From positions 682,001-746,000 of the forward strand of contig UBXG01000005.1 in the NCBI GenBank assembly GCA_900469475.1: a stretch of 64,000 nucleotides of DNA, in the 5' to 3' direction. Both the position numbers and the translations under genes were made by a program. The notes beneath the pieces are model-generated. The model did not search any database. It was not told where the DNA came from and saw only the letters and a program-made list of their open reading frames with translations. Positions 59,877 to 64,000 of the stretch are shown in pieces (within the stretch, counting starts at the first letter, position 1; each line of letters starts with the position of its first letter). The DNA is from Hyphomicrobiales bacterium. GTDB lineage: Bacteria > Pseudomonadota > Alphaproteobacteria > Rhizobiales > Rhizobiaceae.

Positions 59877-60269
59877 ATGTCGCTAGTCAGTGAAATCCCC
59901 ACCGCAGATCCCAGTCTCGTCGCCGAGCACTATGCCAAGAGGCTTGGCTTCGAAACCGATTGCTCCGACGTCTACCAGTCCATGACATCAGGCAATGTCG
60001 ATTTCGTTCTGCTCGATGTCCGCGGTCCTGCAATGTACCAAGAGAAGCATATCCCGGCTGCGATCAACCTGCCGCATGGCAAGATGACCGCAAGGAAGAT
60101 GGTGGAATGGCCTGACGATACCCTGTTCGTCGTCTATTGCGCCGGGCCGCATTGCAATGGCACCGACAAGGCGGCTTGGCGCCTGGGTACGCTCGGCAAG
60201 CGCGTGAAGGTCATGATCGGCGGCATGACCGGCTGGGCCGATGAGGGGTATCCGTTCGAGAAGGGCTGA
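59877..60269 (+). CDS. Rhodanese-domain protein
   Basis: A 130-aa single-domain rhodanese. The active-site cysteine is C88 in VYCAGPHCNGTDKAA, and the fold has FVLLDVRGPAMYQEKHIPAA and VMIGGMTGWADEGYPF. Such proteins move sulfane sulfur or detoxify cyanide; the partner here is unknown. ATG 59877 follows AAGGAGCGTTCC. It is divergent from the GlxA-type regulator, an arrangement found in other proteobacteria. Confidence 0.92.
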   Translation: MSLVSEIPTADPSLVAEHYAKRLGFETDCSDVYQSMTSGNVDFVLLDVRGPAMYQEKHIPAAINLPHGKMTARKMVEWPDDTLFVVYCAGPHCNGTDKAAWRLGTLGKRVKVMIGGMTGWADEGYPFEKG

Positions 60270-60378
60270 ACGCGAGGGCAGAGCCGGCATATGCTGGGTC
60301 CGCCCATTTTTACGACACTGCGAAAAACTTCGGCATCTACGTCATTTGACTGTCGCGCCGCATTCGTTTCCATGACAC

Positions 60379-60394
60379 TATGCGAGTAAGCATA
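60379..60394 (+). promoter_or_regulatory. Inverted repeat upstream of Ni/Co permease
   Basis: TATGC-GAGTAA-GCATA lies 15 bases before the permease start, in the right place for an operator over the promoter. No regulator gene is next to it. The upstream gap is only 139 bases and has no room for a cobalamin riboswitch, whose B12-box motif I do not see. Confidence 0.5.
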
Positions 60395-60408
60395 ATGGGA
60401 ACAAAAGT

Positions 60409-61458
60409 ATGATTCTCAATCCATTTGATGATCGCGCGGAAAAACCGAGGGCGAAGATCGCCATTACCTTCGCGCTGCTGATCGCTTTCAATATTGCCGC
60501 TTGGGCTTGGGCCTGGGTCGCTTTTGCAGACCGCCCGTCTTTGCTCGGCATTGCGCTTCTTGCCTATATGTTCGGCCTACGCCACGCTTTCGATGCCGAT
60601 CACATCGCCGCCATCGACAATGTCGTACGCAAGCTCATTCAGGAAAAGAAGCAGCCCTATGCCGTCGGCTTTTTCTTCTCGCTCGGTCATTCCTCCATCG
60701 TGGTGATCGCCTCGATCCTGATTGCCGCGACGGCAGCTGCCATGCAGAGCCAGCTCGATTCCTTCCACGATATCGGCGGCGTCATCGGTACGACGGTTTC
60801 GGCTGTTTTTCTGCTGCTGATCGGTATGGCCAATCTCCTCGTCCTGAAGGGCGTGTGGTCGGCCTTCAGACGAGCGCAGAGGGGTGAGCGGATTGCAGAG
60901 GAAGATCTCGACACGCTGCTTGCCGGCGGCGGCTTGCTGGCGCGCATCTTCCGGCCCATGTTCAAGGTCGTAACCCGCTCTTGGCACATGTATCCCATCG
61001 GCTTCCTTTTCGGCCTCGGCTTCGATACTGCAACAGAGATCGGGCTTCTCGGCATTTCCGCCGCTCAAGCCGCGCAGGGCATGTCCTTCTGGACCATACT
61101 CGTCTTTCCGGCTCTATTTACCGCCGGCATGTCGCTGATGGATACTCTCGACAGCACGCTGATGACGGGCGCCTATGGCTGGGCCTTCGTCAAGCCGGTG
61201 CGCAAGCTTTGGTACAATTTGACCATTACCGCGGCTTCGGTCGTCGTCGCCATCTTCATCGGCGGCATCGAGGCTTTGGGGCTCATCGCCGACAAACTCG
61301 GCCTCGAAGGAGGTTTCTGGAGCTTCGTGGGCGAACTCAACGACAATCTTGCCAATTTCGGCTTCGCCGTCGTCGGCATTTTCCTTTTGAGCTGGCTGGT
61401 TTCGACGGTGCTCTATAAAGCCGGAGGCTACGACAACTTGCAGATCAATCGCTCATGA
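60409..61458 (+). CDS. Nickel/cobalt permease, NiCoT family
   Basis: A 349-aa inner-membrane protein with eight helices. The signature in helix II is RHAFDADHIAAIDN, and the further NiCoT blocks are FFFSLGHSSIVV, FGLGFDTATEIGLL and FTAGMSLMDTLDSTLM. Members take up Ni2+ or Co2+ for urease, hydrogenase or cobalamin; the metal cannot be told here. No urease or cob genes are in the window. The gene stands alone after the rhodanese. Confidence 0.95.
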   Translation: MILNPFDDRAEKPRAKIAITFALLIAFNIAAWAWAWVAFADRPSLLGIALLAYMFGLRHAFDADHIAAIDNVVRKLIQEKKQPYAVGFFFSLGHSSIVVIASILIAATAAAMQSQLDSFHDIGGVIGTTVSAVFLLLIGMANLLVLKGVWSAFRRAQRGERIAEEDLDTLLAGGGLLARIFRPMFKVVTRSWHMYPIGFLFGLGFDTATEIGLLGISAAQAAQGMSFWTILVFPALFTAGMSLMDTLDSTLMTGAYGWAFVKPVRKLWYNLTITAASVVVAIFIGGIEALGLIADKLGLEGGFWSFVGELNDNLANFGFAVVGIFLLSWLVSTVLYKAGGYDNLQINRS

Positions 61459-61544
61459 CGCATCATTGCGCCCGGGGATCGAGCATGTTTTGACTGGACA
61501 TCGTCGTCCGCGGCTCCAGTTATATGCGATGAGGGGCCACCACC

Positions 61545-62078
61545 ATGATCCATGCAAGCAGTATTCGCAGCCTAGGACTGACGGCAGGCATCCTGTTCGT
61601 CATCGGCGCCGGCACAGCTTTTGCGCAAATTCTCACGAATTGCCCGCTGCAGCCGACCGTCAGCACCGAACGCCGGACTTTGAATTGCCAGCCTGGGCTT
61701 AGCATCACCGTCGAGCGCGGCGCGCATTTCCACCTTGCTGACCGAAATCGGGATGGCCGGGTGGACGCTATCGTGCTCGACAGCAAGGCGGCCTTGGTCG
61801 ATGTGGATAGTAGCCGTGTTCAGGGTGGGTTCGAAGTGGTAACGCCGCAGGCGATCGCTGCCGTCCGCGGCACGCGATGGGCTGTTGACGCGCAACGTGG
61901 CAAGACATCCGTGCTCGTGTTGCGCGGCCGTGTTGCGGTTAACAAGGTATCGACCGGGCAAGGGGTGACGCTCGGGCAAGGGCAAGGTGTCGATGTAGAT
62001 CGCACTCGCTCTGCCTTGCGTGTCAATCCGTGGGGACAGCCGCGCATAAACGCCTTGATGGCACGCCTCGGCCAGTGA
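61545..62078 (+). CDS. Secreted FecR-domain protein
   Basis: A 177-aa exported protein. Residues 1-28 form a signal peptide (LFVIGAGTAFAQ). The mature part has a FecR-like beta domain: FEVVTPQAIAAVRGTRWAVD, SVLVLRGRVAVNK and GQGVTLGQGQGVDV. Two cysteines (NCPLQP, LNCQPG) may pair. Typical FecR proteins are anti-sigma factors; here there is no membrane helix, sigma factor or TonB receptor. It is 12 bases before the CHASE2 cyclase gene, so the two are probably one operon. Confidence 0.88.
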   Translation: MIHASSIRSLGLTAGILFVIGAGTAFAQILTNCPLQPTVSTERRTLNCQPGLSITVERGAHFHLADRNRDGRVDAIVLDSKAALVDVDSSRVQGGFEVVTPQAIAAVRGTRWAVDAQRGKTSVLVLRGRVAVNKVSTGQGVTLGQGQGVDVDRTRSALRVNPWGQPRINALMARLGQ

Positions 62079-62090
62079 GATCCCGACGCC

Positions 62091-63950
62091 ATGCGCAGAC
62101 CATCGCTGCAAACGTTGATTGCGCTTCTCTTGACTGCAGCCTGGAGCCTGGGTCTTGGCATTGCGCATCTGCGCGGTGACATTCCCTTCATCGACGGCGC
62201 GGAAGCAACACTTACAAATCTCCGCAATACGCTCGGCGGCCACAGCCAACCGCCCGATCTCGTCACGATCGTCGCCATCGATGATGAGACCTCGCGAGTG
62301 GCGGGGCGCTATCCCTTGCCGCGCGCCACGCTTGCCAGGATCGTCGACGCCATCTCCGCCCTGGGACCCAAAGCCATCGCCCTCGACGTGCTTCTGGTCG
62401 ATCCCGGTGACGAAGCCGGCGATGCGGCATTGGAGCAATCACTCAAGCGGACCAAGGTCGTGCTGGCCGCAGCCGGTATTTTTCCCGAAAGCCGCCAGCG
62501 CGTTGTCGACAACAGCAACGAACCTCTCGCCCGCGTGCCCAGCGCGCTGCAATTCCTCGAACCGCAGCAGCGGTTCGCCGATGCCGCAAGCTATGGCATC
62601 GTCAATCTGCAGACCGACAAGGCGGGCACGCCGCGTTTCGTTCCGATGCTGTTTCGGAGCGGCGAACGGATCGAGCCATCCTTTTCGCTACGCGCCGTTT
62701 CCGCCGCAAGCGGCGAGCAGACGACTGTTCTTTCCGACCATATCAAGATCGGCGACCGCTCCATCCATACCGACACCGGCTATCTCATGCCGCTCTCGTT
62801 CTACGGTCCGCGTGGAACGATCCGCACCGTCAGCGCCAGCGCGGCGCTGAGCGGCCAGTTGCCGGAAGCCGCGATCAGGGACCATGTCGTCGTTATCGGC
62901 GCGACCGTTACAGGAGGAGGAGATGTCTTTCCGACGCCGTTCGATCCCGTTCTGCCCGGTGTCGAGGTGATCTCCACTTCCATTACGCATCTGATCTCAG
63001 GAGATGGCCTGGTACGCGACCGCAACGTTCGTTTCATCGACCTCTATTTCGCCGTCGGGCTGCCGATTGCTGTTGTCAGCCTTCTTTCATGGCGACGCAG
63101 CACCATAGGTCTGATCATGGTGCTGGGTGTCGTCCTTCTTTGGTTTGCCATCAACGTCAGCGCCTTCAAGCACGGAATTTGGCTAAGCGCCGCCCTTCCG
63201 ATTGCGGCAACTGTCCCGCCGGCGCTGCTGTTTGGCGCGATCCAGCTTTGGCTCGACCGCAGACGCGCCACCCGCTTCGCCGAACAAAGCCAGCTGTTGC
63301 AGCGCATCCAGGCGCCTGGTCTGGCCGAGCATCTTGCGCGCGATCCCGGCCTTCTCGCAGAGCCGGTACACCAGGTGGCGGCCGTCGTCTTCATCGATAT
63401 CAATGGCTTCACCGGTCTTAGCGAATCGATCGGCCCGACCGCCGTGCGTGAACTGCTGAACGGCTTCTACAATCTCGTCGACGAAGAAGTGACTGCATCC
63501 GGCGGTGCCATTACCAGTTTCATGGGTGACGGCGCCATGATCCTTTTCGGCCTGCCGCATCCAAAGCCTACCGATCCTGCCAATGCAGCGCATTGTTGCA
63601 TTCGCCTGGCTCACCGGATGAGAGATTGGCTCTCGGCATTGCCGCAGGGAATAACTTCGCGAATCGGTTTCAAAATCGGCGCTCATTTCGGCACCATCGT
63701 CGCCTCCAGGCTCGGCGGGGGCGATCGTCAACAGATCACTGCGACAGGTGATACGGTCAACGTTGCCAGTCGCTTGATGGAGGTTGCCGTAGGTCACCAT
63801 GCGGAGGCTGCCATCAGCGCCGACCTCTTGCTTGCGGCGGGTCGCGACAGCACCCCCTTCAAAGAGGGGCACCTTAACGGCCCGATCGAAACAAGCCTGC
63901 GTGGCCGCGCCGGTTCTTTGACCATATGGCTTTGGCGCGATCGGCCGTGA
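62091..63950 (+). CDS. Adenylate/guanylate cyclase with CHASE2 sensor
   Basis: A 619-aa membrane cyclase. A first helix near residues 8-25 leads to the periplasmic CHASE2 domain (about 30-310, with VTIVAIDDETSRVAGRYPLP and LGPKAIALDVLLVDPGDEAG). Two or three helices follow at about 320-390. The class III cyclase domain fills the C-terminal 200 residues: VVFIDINGFTGLSESIGPTA with the first metal Asp, and TSFMGDGAMILFGLPHPK with the second. It senses an unknown periplasmic signal and makes a cyclic nucleotide, most likely cAMP. It is paired with the FecR protein. Confidence 0.93.
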   Translation: MRRPSLQTLIALLLTAAWSLGLGIAHLRGDIPFIDGAEATLTNLRNTLGGHSQPPDLVTIVAIDDETSRVAGRYPLPRATLARIVDAISALGPKAIALDVLLVDPGDEAGDAALEQSLKRTKVVLAAAGIFPESRQRVVDNSNEPLARVPSALQFLEPQQRFADAASYGIVNLQTDKAGTPRFVPMLFRSGERIEPSFSLRAVSAASGEQTTVLSDHIKIGDRSIHTDTGYLMPLSFYGPRGTIRTVSASAALSGQLPEAAIRDHVVVIGATVTGGGDVFPTPFDPVLPGVEVISTSITHLISGDGLVRDRNVRFIDLYFAVGLPIAVVSLLSWRRSTIGLIMVLGVVLLWFAINVSAFKHGIWLSAALPIAATVPPALLFGAIQLWLDRRRATRFAEQSQLLQRIQAPGLAEHLARDPGLLAEPVHQVAAVVFIDINGFTGLSESIGPTAVRELLNGFYNLVDEEVTASGGAITSFMGDGAMILFGLPHPKPTDPANAAHCCIRLAHRMRDWLSALPQGITSRIGFKIGAHFGTIVASRLGGGDRQQITATGDTVNVASRLMEVAVGHHAEAAISADLLLAAGRDSTPFKEGHLNGPIETSLRGRAGSLTIWLWRDRP

Positions 63951-64000
63951 CCCGAGAGATCTCAGCGCGTCGGGTCTTATGCGTACCACATGGGAGCGAT

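Overview
The window is a gene-dense, GC-rich chromosomal segment with the gene content and codon use of a Rhizobiaceae member, most likely Rhizobium. This rests on the encoded proteins (SUF-only Fe-S assembly, ATP12-type F1 chaperone, DUF1489, DUF2336, PAS_5, FtrA/GlxA regulator), a TTAA-N7-TTAA CtrA-like box and rhizobial-type small RNAs. I see no phage, plasmid-replication, transposase or CRISPR sequence; it reads as core chromosome.

Layout. 1-4 kb: 3' part of a suf operon (sufD partial, sufS, sufT, sufA), a ZIP-like transporter and an orphan antidote-type HTH protein. 4.3-9.0 kb: gcvT-gcvH-gcvP on the minus strand behind a tandem glycine riboswitch. 9.1-15.5 kb, plus strand: copper chaperone, rluC, HAD phosphatase, ATP12 chaperone, lipoprotein, pccB, two DoxX proteins. 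15.5-21.7 kb, minus strand: sugE/gdx behind a guanidine-II (mini-ykkC) riboswitch candidate, a formaldehyde-detoxification set (adhC, yaiI-type gene, fghA), pccA and a DMT permease. 21.9-26.8 kb: small regulators, tRNA-Leu(GAG), lipB, a secreted protein with a duplicated Cys module, a peptide-deformylase-like protein lacking two metal ligands, and a MerR regulator with a clear operator. 26.8-34.9 kb: membrane proteins, sdaA, DUF1489, a DD-carboxypeptidase with a SPOR-like end, and a transglutaminase-like cysteine protease. 35-41.6 kb: alpha/beta peptidase, twin-PilZ protein, PAS_5 protein, a probable sRNA, rhomboid protease, CBS protein, patatin, hisI, folE. 41.9-50.8 kb: NifU/IscU-like scaffold, yidD, thrS, acyltransferase, nitroreductase and flavin reductase pair, DUF2336, GNAT. 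50.8-64 kb: AI-2E permease, parE, secreted hydrolase, tpiA, secG, pyrG, GlxA-type regulator divergent from a rhodanese, a Ni/Co permease, and a FecR protein next to a CHASE2 adenylate cyclase.

Working together: the suf genes make Fe-S clusters; lipB makes the octanoyl group that becomes the lipoyl arm of GcvH; the glycine cleavage genes are glycine-controlled; adhC and fghA oxidise formaldehyde through glutathione; pccA and pccB, about 4 kb apart on opposite strands, form one propionyl-CoA carboxylase. The least ordinary signals are the guanidine-II riboswitch candidate, the degenerate deformylase, two sRNA candidates, a perfect 26-bp palindrome between convergent genes, and the FecR/CHASE2-cyclase pair. 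No wholly new multi-gene system is evident. All function calls come from reading motifs by eye; no database search was run.
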